A stretch of 45,867 nt of DNA from an uncultured Bacteroidales bacterium (GTDB lineage: Bacteria > Bacteroidota > Bacteroidia > Bacteroidales > Marinilabiliaceae): NCBI GenBank assembly GCA_937892255.1, contig CALAUL010000001.1:1-45867 (forward strand), in the 5' to 3' direction. The notes beneath the pieces were generated by a model that was not told where the DNA came from, did not search any database, and saw nothing but the letters and a program-made list of their open reading frames with translations. Positions 25,572 to 33,934 of the stretch are shown piece after piece (the stretch's first letter is position 1; every line of letters starts with the position of its first letter). A program made the translations under genes and the position numbers.

Positions 25572-26456
25572 CTAAATGCCGAAACCGATAGTCAGCGGGT
25601 AGCACTTAGGTGCAAAGTTGGTGTCAAGTAATGGTGTTAACGACTGACGCATGTATATGGTAAAGTTCTTATACCCGATATTGACCTCTGCGTTAACTGC
25701 CAATGGTCTCATATTTAGGTCTCTTGAGACGGTCTTTCTTTTCTTGCCGTACTCCTTATATCGTGAGCGTTCGTGAAATCTGTAATCCAACGAGCCACCT
25801 ATGCTTATATGGAAGTTGCTTTTCTGCATTCTCAAGAGCAATGGCACTCTTATCAGAGTGTAGCTAAGGAAGCTCTTCTTGATGTTGGTGGCAGGATTAA
25901 GTTTCATGACAGTGTAGTCGTTTTCGTTGGTCATTATGTAGTCTGCTTTGAAATGGTGTCTGACATGTGCTAACTGTATAGTCGAATGTACACCTATAGA
26001 GCTCGTTCTATGCATCAGAAAGGCGATAGAAGCAACAGACAATCCTATTTCAAACGACTTGCCATAGCGTGAGTGCATCTCTGCGTGGTTGTTAAAGTCA
26101 AACAACTCCGGTACGGCCATGGCTCTGCCGAAGTATAAGTGTGACAGATTGGCGCAGAATTGAATCTCGCTGTGTCTTACCGACTTGCTATGAAACAAAG
26201 AGAGCGTCAACGGCGAAGTAACATAAATGCGTTCTGTCTCTTGTCCATTGACGTAGGTGTGTTCCGAGATTTTGTTGAGCGTTGTGCCGTTCGATTCAAC
26301 GACAGAGACATTCACTCTGTCGTTGGCTATTCCTATGTTGATGGTTTTGTTATCGACAACGAAAGTAGTATCCGAATTAGCCAGTGTTGTCATTGTGAAG
26401 CAAAAGAGGAACATTGCCAAAGCTAATGTTGTTCTCAAACAGTTAGTTTTCTTCAT
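25572..26456 (-). CDS. Predicted outer-membrane beta-barrel protein in the ECF sigma operon
   Basis: I do not recognise a named family. A signal peptide covers about residues 1-26 (TMTTLA). After it, alternating hydrophobic/polar stretches and a C-terminal run ending in Phe-Gly-Ile (YPLTIGFGI) look like a small outer-membrane barrel. Strand-like segments include SFEIGLSVASIAFLM, FHISIGGSLDYRFH and VNAEVNIGYKNFTIYM. It is the last of four genes reading sigma, anti-sigma, DUF6108-like and this, with 22 bases between it and the previous stop. In Bacteroidota such ECF operons often include their own envelope protein, so it may be target or sensor of the system; that is inference. Confidence 0.65.
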   Translation of the reverse strand: MKKTNCLRTTLALAMFLFCFTMTTLANSDTTFVVDNKTINIGIANDRVNVSVVESNGTTLNKISEHTYVNGQETERIYVTSPLTLSLFHSKSVRHSEIQFCANLSHLYFGRAMAVPELFDFNNHAEMHSRYGKSFEIGLSVASIAFLMHRTSSIGVHSTIQLAHVRHHFKADYIMTNENDYTVMKLNPATNIKKSFLSYTLIRVPLLLRMQKSNFHISIGGSLDYRFHERSRYKEYGKKRKTVSRDLNMRPLAVNAEVNIGYKNFTIYMRQSLTPLLDTNFAPKCYPLTIGFGI

Positions 26457-26478
26457 GGTATTAGTTTATATTGTTGTA

Positions 26479-26916
26479 TTATTTGTTGTAGCATATTTGC
26501 AAAATGTCATCGATAGTGCAATTGCTCTCAGTGTAGATTATTGCACCTGATTCGTCAGAGGTAAATGCATAGACGATAAAGCGGCTTCGTCCTTTTTTCG
26601 TTGGAGCCATCATGTAACATCCACTTTGCACCTTTCCTTCGTGTATTATCTCACGTATCTTTTTTGCCTTCGGACGGTCTTTTAGTAGTATTGAGGTTAT
26701 CTCCTTGCCGTTCTTGGTGTATGATATTGATTTGAAGACGTCCATGTGATAACCTCTGATATCTGCGTCGTTTATCTCAACCATGGTACAGCCATCTGAA
26801 TATCCATAAGTAGTGAATATCTCTTCTACGTGGAGTTTCTCTTGTGCATAAGATAGTGTACACATAAAGAGAATAATGGTTGTGGAGAGGAACTGTCTGA
26901 TAGTATTTTGTGCCAT
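26479..26916 (-). CDS. Exported DUF6108-like protein in the ECF sigma operon
   Basis: This is a small exported protein of unknown function, about 145 residues, that resembles DUF6108 as I remember it. Residues 1-24 form a signal peptide ending TLSYAQ. The mature part has GYSDGCTMVEINDADI, a KAKKIREIIHEG helix and two further Cys residues (SGCYMM, ESNCTI) that could pair. The frame is open to 26973, but I prefer the ATG at 26916. It gives a clean signal peptide and lies four bases after the anti-sigma stop, which suggests coupled translation. Confidence 0.65.
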   Translation of the reverse strand: MAQNTIRQFLSTTIILFMCTLSYAQEKLHVEEIFTTYGYSDGCTMVEINDADIRGYHMDVFKSISYTKNGKEITSILLKDRPKAKKIREIIHEGKVQSGCYMMAPTKKGRSRFIVYAFTSDESGAIIYTESNCTIDDILQICYNK

Positions 26917-26920
26917 ATCG

Positions 26921-27388
26921 TTATTGATGTTGGTTGATGATTTCCAATGCGGAGAAGGCTTTATCATTGTCATTTGCCAATAGAGCCAATACCTTGTCGA
27001 CTTCTTTGTTGATGTCGTCGGAGTTTGTCACTTTGATGCCATTTGTCACCATGTATTGTTTCTCGTTGTTTTGCGTCTCGGAGTGAGCGTTCCAGATAAA
27101 TAACGATACCAACAATGCCACGACAGCGGCGACAGAAGCGACTAACGACATATATGTCTTCATTGTCGACTTTCGTCGAGGTGCTTTCTCGGCAGTCGTT
27201 GTTGCGTTGTGCACAATCATCTGACGTTCATGAGTCTCGTAGCAAAACAGTGCACGGAAGACTGTCCACTCTTCAGGCAGTGGGTCAGTTGTCTGAGAGA
27301 AATACGAGCGTAGTTGTTCCTCTTCGGCGTTGGTAGTATCACCGTTGATATATCTCTCAAGTAGTTCTTTAATCTCGTCTTGCTTCAT
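26921..27388 (-). CDS. Anti-sigma factor-like membrane protein
   Basis: The first ~60 residues are cytoplasmic and acidic (EIKELLERYINGDTTNAEEE), as in short Bacteroidota anti-sigma factors. One transmembrane helix spans about 79-99, followed by a ~55-residue periplasmic part. It starts inside the sigma gene with a 4-base overlap (27385-27388), typical for a sigma/anti-sigma pair. The predicted role is to hold the ECF sigma at the membrane until a signal arrives. It lacks an obvious zinc-binding HxxxCxxC motif and a FecR domain. Confidence 0.75.
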   Translation of the reverse strand: MKQDEIKELLERYINGDTTNAEEEQLRSYFSQTTDPLPEEWTVFRALFCYETHERQMIVHNATTTAEKAPRRKSTMKTYMSLVASVAAVVALLVSLFIWNAHSETQNNEKQYMVTNGIKVTNSDDINKEVDKVLALLANDNDKAFSALEIINQHQ

Positions 27389-27876
27389 ACTCTATTTGTT
27401 TGTATCCTAAAAAACTCTTCGCGTATTCTTTTGCGTGCTCTTGATATATTCTGTCGCAGGCTTTCGGCACTGCAACCAAGAATCATTTGCATCTCTTCGT
27501 AGTCGTAGCCATCTATCTCTTTCATCTTGAAGGCTCTTGCTTGCAGAGGTGGCAGAGAGTCGATGATAGATGATATTATCTTTATTTTGTCGTTCTCTTC
27601 TGCGACGTTCTCTGTAGCGTTGTCTCTTATATCTGGCACTGAGACTTCGTGTCGCTTGTGTCTCCAATTGTCGATATGTATGTTGCGTATCATAGTGAAG
27701 GCAAGAGCTTTGCAATTGGGGTGTTGCTTTAGCTTGTCGCGCATTGTCCACATTTTGAGCAACACTTCTTGCACGTAATCTTCACTTATGTCCTTGTCTC
27801 CCGATAGTTTAAGAGCTGTCACCAATAGTTCTTGGCGTAGTGATACTATATATTGGTTAAACTCTGTTATTTCCAT
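27385..27876 (-). CDS. ECF-type RNA polymerase sigma factor
   Basis: This is an extracytoplasmic-function sigma-70 factor of 163 residues. Region 2 lies at about 10-75 with DKDISEDYVQEVLLKMW and AFTMIRNIHIDNWRHK. Region 4 lies at about 105-155 with SLPPLQARAFKMKEIDGYDYEEM and the helix-turn-helix CSAESLRQNISRARKRIREE. It is the first gene of a four-gene operon. No TAnnTTTG box precedes it, which fits autoregulation from its own type of promoter, though this is not shown. Confidence 0.92.
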   Translation of the reverse strand: MEITEFNQYIVSLRQELLVTALKLSGDKDISEDYVQEVLLKMWTMRDKLKQHPNCKALAFTMIRNIHIDNWRHKRHEVSVPDIRDNATENVAEENDKIKIISSIIDSLPPLQARAFKMKEIDGYDYEEMQMILGCSAESLRQNISRARKRIREEFFRIQTNRV

Positions 27877-27949
27877 CTCTCTTTTTTTAGAACAACGGAC
27901 AAGGTCTTCGATTGTGACATCTTATGATATGATTTTTGCAAGAAAAATA

Positions 27950-28002
27950 ATTGGCAACCGTAATACATTGTGAGAGTAGCCAATGTAGTTACGATTGCCA
28001 AT
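27950..28002 (-). terminator. Long imperfect inverted repeat between the DUF4380-like gene and the sigma gene
   Basis: Arms 27950-27970 and 27981-28002 pair over about 20 positions (ATTGGCAA/TTGCCAAT, CGTAA/TTACG, TACATTG/CAATGTA) with one mismatch, one bulge and a 10-base loop. The minus-strand tail ATTATTTTTCTTG suits termination of the gene at 28044. It also lies directly upstream of the sigma gene. Confidence 0.7.
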
Positions 28003-28043
28003 AGACTATATTGTAGGTAATAATAGCTATGTTTCGCGCTTTG

Positions 28044-28928
28044 TTATTTACCTACGGACAATGCTTTCTTTAGGAGCTTCTTTGACGCTTCGGCAGGAAG
28101 GTCTGTTGGGATAAGATTCCAACGAACTGTCCACGAGAGTTTCTCGCCCGGTTGCAAAGAAGTGTATGCACCCTGTTCTTCTATCTCCACGAAAGTCTTT
28201 CCTGGGTTGGCATATATCTGTATCTCAGCCTCAGCCGGAGCCGGTTCTTCTGGTTTCAGGTCTTGGAATCTCTTGACGAAGAGCAAACCTTTGTCGCAGA
28301 AAGCGAGCCAACCTTTGCCGTCGGCATTTATTTTGCGGTGCGACTGAGCAGCGTCTAATGTATACCATAAAGCTTTGAACTTGCTTTCGAATGGCAGTCC
28401 GTCCATCTTGTTTGCAGGAGTTGCCTCTTTAGCATCGAAGAAGAGTATGCCACCGTTTGGAACACGTGTTATCTCCCAAGGAGCTACTTTGCGAGCCTCG
28501 CCTGACTCGTTGATGATAGTATAGGTGATAATGATAGTTTCGCTTTTGGCGTCAGCGGTAAACTCTTTGCACACTCTGTAGCCGAAGCGCGGAGACTTGT
28601 CGCCCGTAAGAGTCAATGTCGTGCCGTTCACTTCAGTTTTGAATGACTTTGTGTCATACTCTGGTACAGGTGGCCAATTCCATTCCGACTGAGGACTTGT
28701 CCAAAACGTACTGCCAAAGGAGTTGGGCATTCTTGTTTGAGATATAATTTCTGTGTCGTTGTATTTGTACGACACTATTTTACCGCCTTTTGAAGCGTCG
28801 ATGGTCATTGTGGTTTTGCCTACACTGAGTGTGTATTTCCCATTTTCGCTACTGTTTATCGTTTGGGCAGAGAGTGAGAGTTGTCCACATGATATTGCTG
28901 CGAGCAGAATAACAACTAATCTTTTCAT
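28044..28928 (-). CDS. Exported DUF4380-like protein (galactose-mutarotase-like fold)
   Basis: A signal peptide spans about residues 1-21 (LSLSAQ). The mature part is beta-rich and resembles DUF4380 proteins, which share the aldose-epimerase/galactose-mutarotase supersandwich. Telling stretches are GGKIVSYKYNDTEII, NSFGSTFWTSPQSEWNWPP, PRFGYRVCKEFTAD and APWEITRVPNGG. These proteins are thought to bind or modify sugars at the cell surface, but I know of no proven reaction. It has its own promoter and is followed by a long hairpin, so it is probably a single-gene unit. The family name is given from memory of the pattern. Confidence 0.65.
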   Translation of the reverse strand: MKRLVVILLAAISCGQLSLSAQTINSSENGKYTLSVGKTTMTIDASKGGKIVSYKYNDTEIISQTRMPNSFGSTFWTSPQSEWNWPPVPEYDTKSFKTEVNGTTLTLTGDKSPRFGYRVCKEFTADAKSETIIITYTIINESGEARKVAPWEITRVPNGGILFFDAKEATPANKMDGLPFESKFKALWYTLDAAQSHRKINADGKGWLAFCDKGLLFVKRFQDLKPEEPAPAEAEIQIYANPGKTFVEIEEQGAYTSLQPGEKLSWTVRWNLIPTDLPAEASKKLLKKALSVGK

Positions 28929-29004
28929 GTCTTTGTAAAGTTGGTTTGTGTTTATATTAAAGTATATAGTTTATATTCTTGTTTGTCTGTGACATCAAGA
29001 CTTA

Positions 29005-29012
29005 CAAATATA
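29005..29012 (-). promoter_or_regulatory. -7 box TATATTTG of the DUF4380-like gene
   Basis: On the minus strand TATATTTG (29012-29005) lies 76 bases before the ATG. The rest of 28929-29239 holds no convincing gene. Confidence 0.5.
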
Positions 29013-29178
29013 TGAAGTTTTTTATTAACGCATATTGTTTGGTTTATAAAAGTGCAACATCAAACGGACGACCTCTTGGTTCACATACCGTGTGCACCGG
29101 TATAACGATTGTCGGTATGTAGAATAACTCTTTTGAGTGATTGGGTCGCTTAGTCGTTGTACAAGTACGCATGAAACA

Positions 29179-29218
29179 GATACGGCTGTCAGATTCTTTT
29201 TTGTCTGACAGCCGTATC
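29179..29218 (-). terminator. Perfect 15-bp hairpin closing the five-gene operon
   Basis: Arms 29179-29193 and 29204-29218 (GATACGGCTGTCAGA and its complement) are perfectly complementary. The loop is TTCTTTTTTG on the plus strand. It lies 21 bases past the lipoprotein stop, but the minus-strand tail (TGTTTCATG) is poor in T, so it may stabilise RNA ends rather than terminate. Confidence 0.7.
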
Positions 29219-29239
29219 GTCGCGTATACTATTGTATTT

Positions 29240-30097
29240 TTACTTTGTCTGAACAACCAAATACTTTGATACTTTCCAGAATGACTCTTTATTTTTTATC
29301 TTGAGTATCATCGAACCTGCAGCATCAGGCTCAATTACATATGAATTGTCGTCGTGATTAGTGAGAACTTTAACCTCTTTTGTCGTGTTCAATGCTATCT
29401 CTTCAACTTCTGTAGTGTTTACACGAGTAAACTTAGAGTTGTCGACATCACCCGAAAGAATCTTCTTCTTGAAGAGACCACCTTTCTCTATTATTCCGCT
29501 GTTAAGAAGGTCGGTCTTCTCAGCTATGATATAGAAGCCTGTTTGGAGGTTGTCGGTAGCCTCTTGAAGTTTGCTGTCGGTATCAGCCTTTGCTGTAGCG
29601 AGAGAGTCAACTGATGAAGACAAACGAATGACAGCATTATTGAGGTAGCCAATCTCTATGTCTTTCTCTTCGAGAGTAGCAGTGAGGTTTGCTATCTGTT
29701 CGTTTTGCTGTTTGATTTGGCTTTCGAGTACAGAGATGATAGATTCGTACTCTTTCGCCTTCTTTCCTTGTTTCTTAAGTTGAGATTGTAGCTTTGTAAC
29801 CTTCTCTTTGTTTTGAACCAAGAGTTGGTATATAGCCTCAAGGTCAGCTTTCATCTGGTCTTTCTGAGTTGCGTCGCCATTGGCAAGATTGTTGATGATG
29901 CCCTCTTTCTCTTTGATAGTGTTGAGGTTGTTTTGAATGTCTGCCATGGTAGATGAGAGGAGTTCCATTGTTTGATCTTTCTCCTTGTTGATAACAGCCA
30001 ATGAGTCGATAGTCGACTGCATCGCTTCTTGTTTTGCCTTGTATCCGCAGCTTGTCATCATTGCAACTGCAGATAGCATAATGAGTAACTTCTTCAT
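29240..30097 (-). CDS. Coiled-coil lipoprotein, Cbp1 (collagen-binding adhesin)-like
   Basis: The N-terminus is a lipoprotein signal with lipobox MTSC (Cys17). Residues about 22-185 are a long heptad-rich coiled coil with many K, E and Q (VTKLQSQLKKQGKKAKEYES). The C-terminal ~95 residues form a compact domain with TGFYIIAEKTDLLNSGIIEK, GGLFKKKILSGDVD and FWKVSKYLVV. The layout resembles the Cbp1 family of collagen-binding adhesins from Bacteroides fragilis as I recall it; binding activity here is untested. It is the last gene of the operon starting at 33820, 27 bases after rsmI. A structural envelope role is an alternative. Confidence 0.65.
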   Translation of the reverse strand: MKKLLIMLSAVAMMTSCGYKAKQEAMQSTIDSLAVINKEKDQTMELLSSTMADIQNNLNTIKEKEGIINNLANGDATQKDQMKADLEAIYQLLVQNKEKVTKLQSQLKKQGKKAKEYESIISVLESQIKQQNEQIANLTATLEEKDIEIGYLNNAVIRLSSSVDSLATAKADTDSKLQEATDNLQTGFYIIAEKTDLLNSGIIEKGGLFKKKILSGDVDNSKFTRVNTTEVEEIALNTTKEVKVLTNHDDNSYVIEPDAAGSMILKIKNKESFWKVSKYLVVQTK

Positions 30098-30124
30098 GAA
30101 TTTTCGTTTTATTTGTTTGTGAGT

Positions 30125-30841
30125 TTAATTTTCTTCTTCTTTATCGTATTTGTTCTTTTTGACTTTCTTTTTCTCTGCACCGTCAACTATCAGAACTATT
30201 TCACCTTTGGCGGGTATCTCGGTAAAGTGAGCAATGAGTTCTTCCAATGTTCCTCGTTTGTGCTCTTCGTATATCTTGCTTATTTCGCGAGATACGCATG
30301 CTTTGCGTTCTTTGCCAAATACTTCTGCCAACTGTTCCAAAGTCTTTGTCAGGCGAAATGGCGACTCGTAGAATATCATTGTACGCTGTTCTTCGGCAAG
30401 ACTCTGTATAGCCGTTTGTCGTCCTTTCTTATGGGGTAAAAACCCCTCAAAACAGAATTTGTCGTTTGGCAATCCGCTGCTTACCAAGGCCGGAACAAAG
30501 GCTGTCGCTCCGGGCAGACATTGTACTTCTACGCCTTCGTCGATACACTTGCGAACTATCAGATAGCCCGGGTCGGATATGGCCGGTGTGCCGGCGTCAG
30601 ACACCAATGCCACCTCCTCTCCTGCAGCAATGCGTCGAACGATATTGTCGACAACATTGTGCTCGTTGAACTTATGGTAGCTCACAAGCTTTGTCTCTAT
30701 GCCAAAGTGCTTAAAGAGATTGCTCGTAGTGCGGGTATCCTCTGCTAATACGAATGAAGCCTCGCGCAATACTCTTAAAGCTCTTGCCGTGATGTCTTCA
30801 AGGTTGCCTACCGGTGTTGGTACTATTGTTAGTTTGCTCAT
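30125..30841 (-). CDS. rsmI: 16S rRNA (cytidine(1402)-2'-O)-methyltransferase
   Basis: RsmI uses SAM to methylate the ribose of C1402 in the ribosomal P site. The tetrapyrrole-methylase-like fold is clear: LTIVPTPVGNLEDIT at the N-terminus, AEDTRTTSNLFKHFGI, the SAM loop VSDAGTPAISDPG, LPGATAFVPALVSSGLP, and FYESPFRL. The length of 238 residues is slightly short of E. coli (286), mainly at the C-terminus, which ends in a charged KKKVKKNKYDKEEEN tail. It lies 12 bases after the gene at 30854-31582 in the same operon. Confidence 0.95.
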   Translation of the reverse strand: MSKLTIVPTPVGNLEDITARALRVLREASFVLAEDTRTTSNLFKHFGIETKLVSYHKFNEHNVVDNIVRRIAAGEEVALVSDAGTPAISDPGYLIVRKCIDEGVEVQCLPGATAFVPALVSSGLPNDKFCFEGFLPHKKGRQTAIQSLAEEQRTMIFYESPFRLTKTLEQLAEVFGKERKACVSREISKIYEEHKRGTLEELIAHFTEIPAKGEIVLIVDGAEKKKVKKNKYDKEEEN

Positions 30842-30853
30842 CTGTGATTTTGC

Positions 30854-31582
30854 TTATAAGAAACGACGGTGTATTGTCTTCAAGAAGTTCTCTACCGTAG
30901 TGTCAGTTTCGTCCCAATTAAATGATGATTTGAGGAACGAGTAAGCCTCTTCGTATGATGTCAGGCTATTGATAGCCTCCAAGGTGCTGTTCATTGTTTC
31001 GTTGTTGTTGCCGAAGAGTTCACGTTGATAGAGAAATCTGTCGGCTATAGATATGGCTTTGCGTATGTCATCAACGGGAAGACCAAAGTTTGTTATATCC
31101 GAGACTGAAGGCGAGCTCTTACGAGGTTGAGACTCTGCCTTTTTGGGGGACTGTACAACTTGCTTCGGTTGTTCTGCGGTTGTGGCTTGTGGAGCAACAG
31201 ATGTGCTCTCTATTGTTGGCTTTGATGGCTCTACGTCCGGAGTTACCGCTGTTGTTGGTTCCTCTTTAGTGTCGAAACAGTTATTGTCTTCATTGCAGAA
31301 GTCGAGGTCTGTGTTAAGTCCTTCTTCTGTCACATTGACCTGTGGTGTTTTTGCGACTTTCGGTTGTTGGGTCTCGATAGGAGTATCTATCTGAGAAGTG
31401 GCGTTTGTCTGTTCTTTCCAGAAGCCCAACAACATAATCTCTTTGCCGAGAGCTGCATGTTTTGATGAGAGCAATTCCAAGAATGCAGATGGTATTTTAT
31501 CAGCGTCTTTAAAGGTCTCAAGCAATGTTTTTATTTCGTTGAGGTCGTGCTCTATGATGTCTATGATCGCTTCTTTTTTCAT
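30854..31582 (-). CDS. Conserved hypothetical protein with Pro/Thr-rich linker
   Basis: I do not recognise a named family. No signal peptide is visible, so it is likely cytoplasmic. The first ~55 residues are helical. Residues about 60-160 are low-complexity, rich in P, T, E, Q and K, and probably disordered. The C-terminal ~80 residues look like the conserved part (DDIRKAISIADRFLYQRELF, YEEAYSFLKSSFNWDETD, FLKTIHRRFL); I associate this pattern with uncharacterised Bacteroidota proteins. It sits in the middle of an operon with tight spacing, 6 bases after the thioredoxin-like gene and 12 before rsmI. Confidence 0.6.
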   Translation of the reverse strand: MKKEAIIDIIEHDLNEIKTLLETFKDADKIPSAFLELLSSKHAALGKEIMLLGFWKEQTNATSQIDTPIETQQPKVAKTPQVNVTEEGLNTDLDFCNEDNNCFDTKEEPTTAVTPDVEPSKPTIESTSVAPQATTAEQPKQVVQSPKKAESQPRKSSPSVSDITNFGLPVDDIRKAISIADRFLYQRELFGNNNETMNSTLEAINSLTSYEEAYSFLKSSFNWDETDTTVENFLKTIHRRFL

Positions 31583-31588
31583 GCGATG

Positions 31589-32710
31589 TTATTTTTCTGT
31601 CTTGTACTCCTTTACCAAAGCTTCTATATCGGCGAAGATGTTTTTTCCGCCTACATCTTTCGATGTTATTTTTCCTTCACTATCTATCAAGTAACAACAA
31701 GGAATTGCTTGTACACAATATAGGTCAGCCACGGTGCCTTCTTTGTCGTTTAGAAGTATGCCTGGAAGTTTATCTTCCTCAACGGCTTTCTTCCATTCTG
31801 CTTCGTCTTTGTCGAGTGACACACTTACGATTTCCAATACCGACTCTGAGAATTTATTGTAGGCTTCTACAAGTGTTTGGTTGTTTTGTCTGCAAGGTTT
31901 ACACCATGATGCCCAGAAGTCTAAAAGTATCACTTTGCCTCTTGTGTCGCTAAGTTTTACTGTTTTTCCGTTTATGTCTGTCAATGTAAAGTCCGGTGCT
32001 TCGCAGCCTATTTCGACTTTCTTCATTGCTTCGTACATTGTTCGTTGGTTTTCTATCAGTTTACGGAGTGTTATTGCGTACACATGAGTGGGTTGAGCCT
32101 CCAATATCTTGGCAGATATGGTGTCTGCTTCTTCAAAATCAAAGCATGTTATGAAGTTTGTCATGATGAAAGTGCCAAGCGGAGACGACATGTTCTCGTT
32201 TACAAACTTTTTGATGTATGCAATTTGTTCTTCTATTATGCTGTTTCTCTCTTCTTCTATGACACTTCGACGCTCTTCGTCATTGCCTATTATTTCCAAT
32301 TGCTTGGTTAATCTTTCTAAAGCCTCTTGTTGCGGTATGTTTTTGAAGAAGTCTGTCATCTTGTTGGTGAGTGGAGAACCGCTTATGGTCATTTCATCGG
32401 GTCTGTTGGCGTCGCCTGTTATGTGTACAGAGCCATTGCCGTTGAAGATTTGACTTACTATTTGGTTCTCGGTGCGCACAAATAGGCACATTTCTTGGTC
32501 TAGAGATTGTCCTGTGAAGCTGAAGCCGTCGTCTGTTATCATTGACGAGCCGATGTTTTCCCATTCGAAGCCTTCGCCCATAACTGATAGGTAAACTATG
32601 GAGTCGCCAATATTGTCAACTTTTCCGGTGACGGTCAATTGTGATTTGTTACAACTGACTATGCTTGCTACGCAACAAGCTATTGCTATATGTTTATAAT
32701 ATTTTTTCAT
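31589..32710 (-). CDS. Thioredoxin-like lipoprotein (DUF4369 + TlpA/ResA-type domain)
   Basis: This envelope-attached thiol-disulfide oxidoreductase carries a lipobox around IVSC (Cys20). Residues about 24-125 form a DUF4369-type beta domain (LTVTGKVDNIGDSIVYL). A helical spacer follows, and the AhpC/TlpA-like domain begins near 234 (GCEAPDFTLTDINGKTV). It carries the active site WCKPC with C270 and C273. Proteins of this architecture are abundant in Bacteroidota and probably reduce or isomerise disulfides outside the cytoplasm; the target is unknown. It is second in the operon, 15 bases after the DUF1573 protein. Confidence 0.88.
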   Translation of the reverse strand: MKKYYKHIAIACCVASIVSCNKSQLTVTGKVDNIGDSIVYLSVMGEGFEWENIGSSMITDDGFSFTGQSLDQEMCLFVRTENQIVSQIFNGNGSVHITGDANRPDEMTISGSPLTNKMTDFFKNIPQQEALERLTKQLEIIGNDEERRSVIEEERNSIIEEQIAYIKKFVNENMSSPLGTFIMTNFITCFDFEEADTISAKILEAQPTHVYAITLRKLIENQRTMYEAMKKVEIGCEAPDFTLTDINGKTVKLSDTRGKVILLDFWASWCKPCRQNNQTLVEAYNKFSESVLEIVSVSLDKDEAEWKKAVEEDKLPGILLNDKEGTVADLYCVQAIPCCYLIDSEGKITSKDVGGKNIFADIEALVKEYKTEK

Positions 32711-32725
32711 GATTTTATTTGTTGT

Positions 32726-33820
32726 TTACTTCTGTTGGTCATTTCCTGCATTTGATATGGTGCCTTGTATACGCAACAGAATATTAGATTGTTTTGGGTC
32801 GTTAGATATGATTGTTATGGTTTTGTTTTGACGTCCGTTTTTTCCTCTTGGGTCAAAAGCTACATGTATTTTTGTAGATTCTCCTTTTGCCAATATGGTT
32901 TTTTCTGGAGTTACTGCTGTGCAACCGCATGAGGCTTTTACTTTACGTATTATAAGGTTGTTTTTGCCTTTGTTTGTTATGATGTAGTCGTGTTCTACCT
33001 TTTGTGCAGGAGTGATGACTCCAAAGTCAAACACCTTGTCGTCTATTTCCATAATAGGAGCGTCTGCAAGTTCTTTTTCTGATAGTTTGGTGAAATCTTC
33101 TGCTATCGTTGCGCTTATAGTCAGGCGGTTGTTGTATTTGCGTTCGCCGTTGAATATCACGTATATCTGATCTGTCACAAAGCCCCAATCACTTTTCTTC
33201 GTAGCATCGTAGCGTGCTTGTATTACGCCTTTTTCGCCCGGTTTAAGTGTTGCCGGGATAGATGCTATTACGATATGTTGAGGTACGTTGATAAACTCTG
33301 GTGTGACATCTGTTTCGGAGTTGTTTATTGTCTCTATCTCTGCGACTTTTGTCTCAGAAGGTGATATTTTTGTAAATGGGATATGACTGTCTTTCAGACG
33401 CATGTTGCCCATCACGATACGATATTCGTCTTCTAATGTCTTCGGTTTTTGCAATACGTTACCCAATATGCGCAACTGCTTAACCGGAGATTCTGCGTTT
33501 GACTGTATGGTTATAGTCTTGTTGAATTGTCCCGGGCGGTTAGCGGGGTTGAATGTTACTTTTATCGTCCCTTCTTTGTCCGGCAGTATAGGTGTGCGTG
33601 ACCATTCCGGTGTTGTACAACCGCAAGAGGCTTGTACGTTATGTAGTACGAGAGGTGTCTTGCCTGTATTTTTGTATTTGAAGGTGTATGTTACTGTGCC
33701 GTTTGCTTCTTGTATTTCGCCAAAATCGTGTGATTCTTTTTCGAATGTTAAGATAGGCTTTTGTGCAAATGTCGCTATCGCTATGAGCGAGAGCATAAAT
33801 GTTAACGCTAACTTTTTCAT
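32726..33820 (-). CDS. Exported protein with two DUF1573 domains
   Basis: A signal peptide spans residues 1-20 (IAIATFAQ). Two Ig-like DUF1573 modules follow, at about 22-125 and 250-360. Each has the hallmark SCGCT with FDFG or HDFG upstream: ESHDFGEIQ..VQASCGCTTPEW and DKVFDFGVI..VKASCGCTAVTPE. The middle part (about 130-245) is a related beta domain. The function is unknown; DUF1573 proteins often neighbour thioredoxin-like genes, as here, which fits a redox-active Cys pair. The open frame extends to 33862, but the ATG at 33820 gives the signal peptide its proper length. It is the first gene of the five-gene operon. Confidence 0.88.
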   Translation of the reverse strand: MKKLALTFMLSLIAIATFAQKPILTFEKESHDFGEIQEANGTVTYTFKYKNTGKTPLVLHNVQASCGCTTPEWSRTPILPDKEGTIKVTFNPANRPGQFNKTITIQSNAESPVKQLRILGNVLQKPKTLEDEYRIVMGNMRLKDSHIPFTKISPSETKVAEIETINNSETDVTPEFINVPQHIVIASIPATLKPGEKGVIQARYDATKKSDWGFVTDQIYVIFNGERKYNNRLTISATIAEDFTKLSEKELADAPIMEIDDKVFDFGVITPAQKVEHDYIITNKGKNNLIIRKVKASCGCTAVTPEKTILAKGESTKIHVAFDPRGKNGRQNKTITIISNDPKQSNILLRIQGTISNAGNDQQK

Positions 33821-33859
33821 GACGTATTTTGTTTTGTTTCTTATTCTTGTTAATAGATA

Positions 33860-33890
33860 CAAAAGTAGTAATTCGTTGTTTTTTATACAA
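33860..33890 (-). promoter_or_regulatory. Promoter of the five-gene operon
   Basis: On the minus strand TTG (33890-33888), 20 bases, then TACTTTTG (33867-33860), 39 bases before the ATG at 33820. No other TAnnTTTG box was noticed between the five genes. Confidence 0.65.
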
Positions 33891-33934
33891 GTGTGGTTTG
33901 CTTTTTTTGCTTTTAGTGGTTGTTTTTGTTTTGT

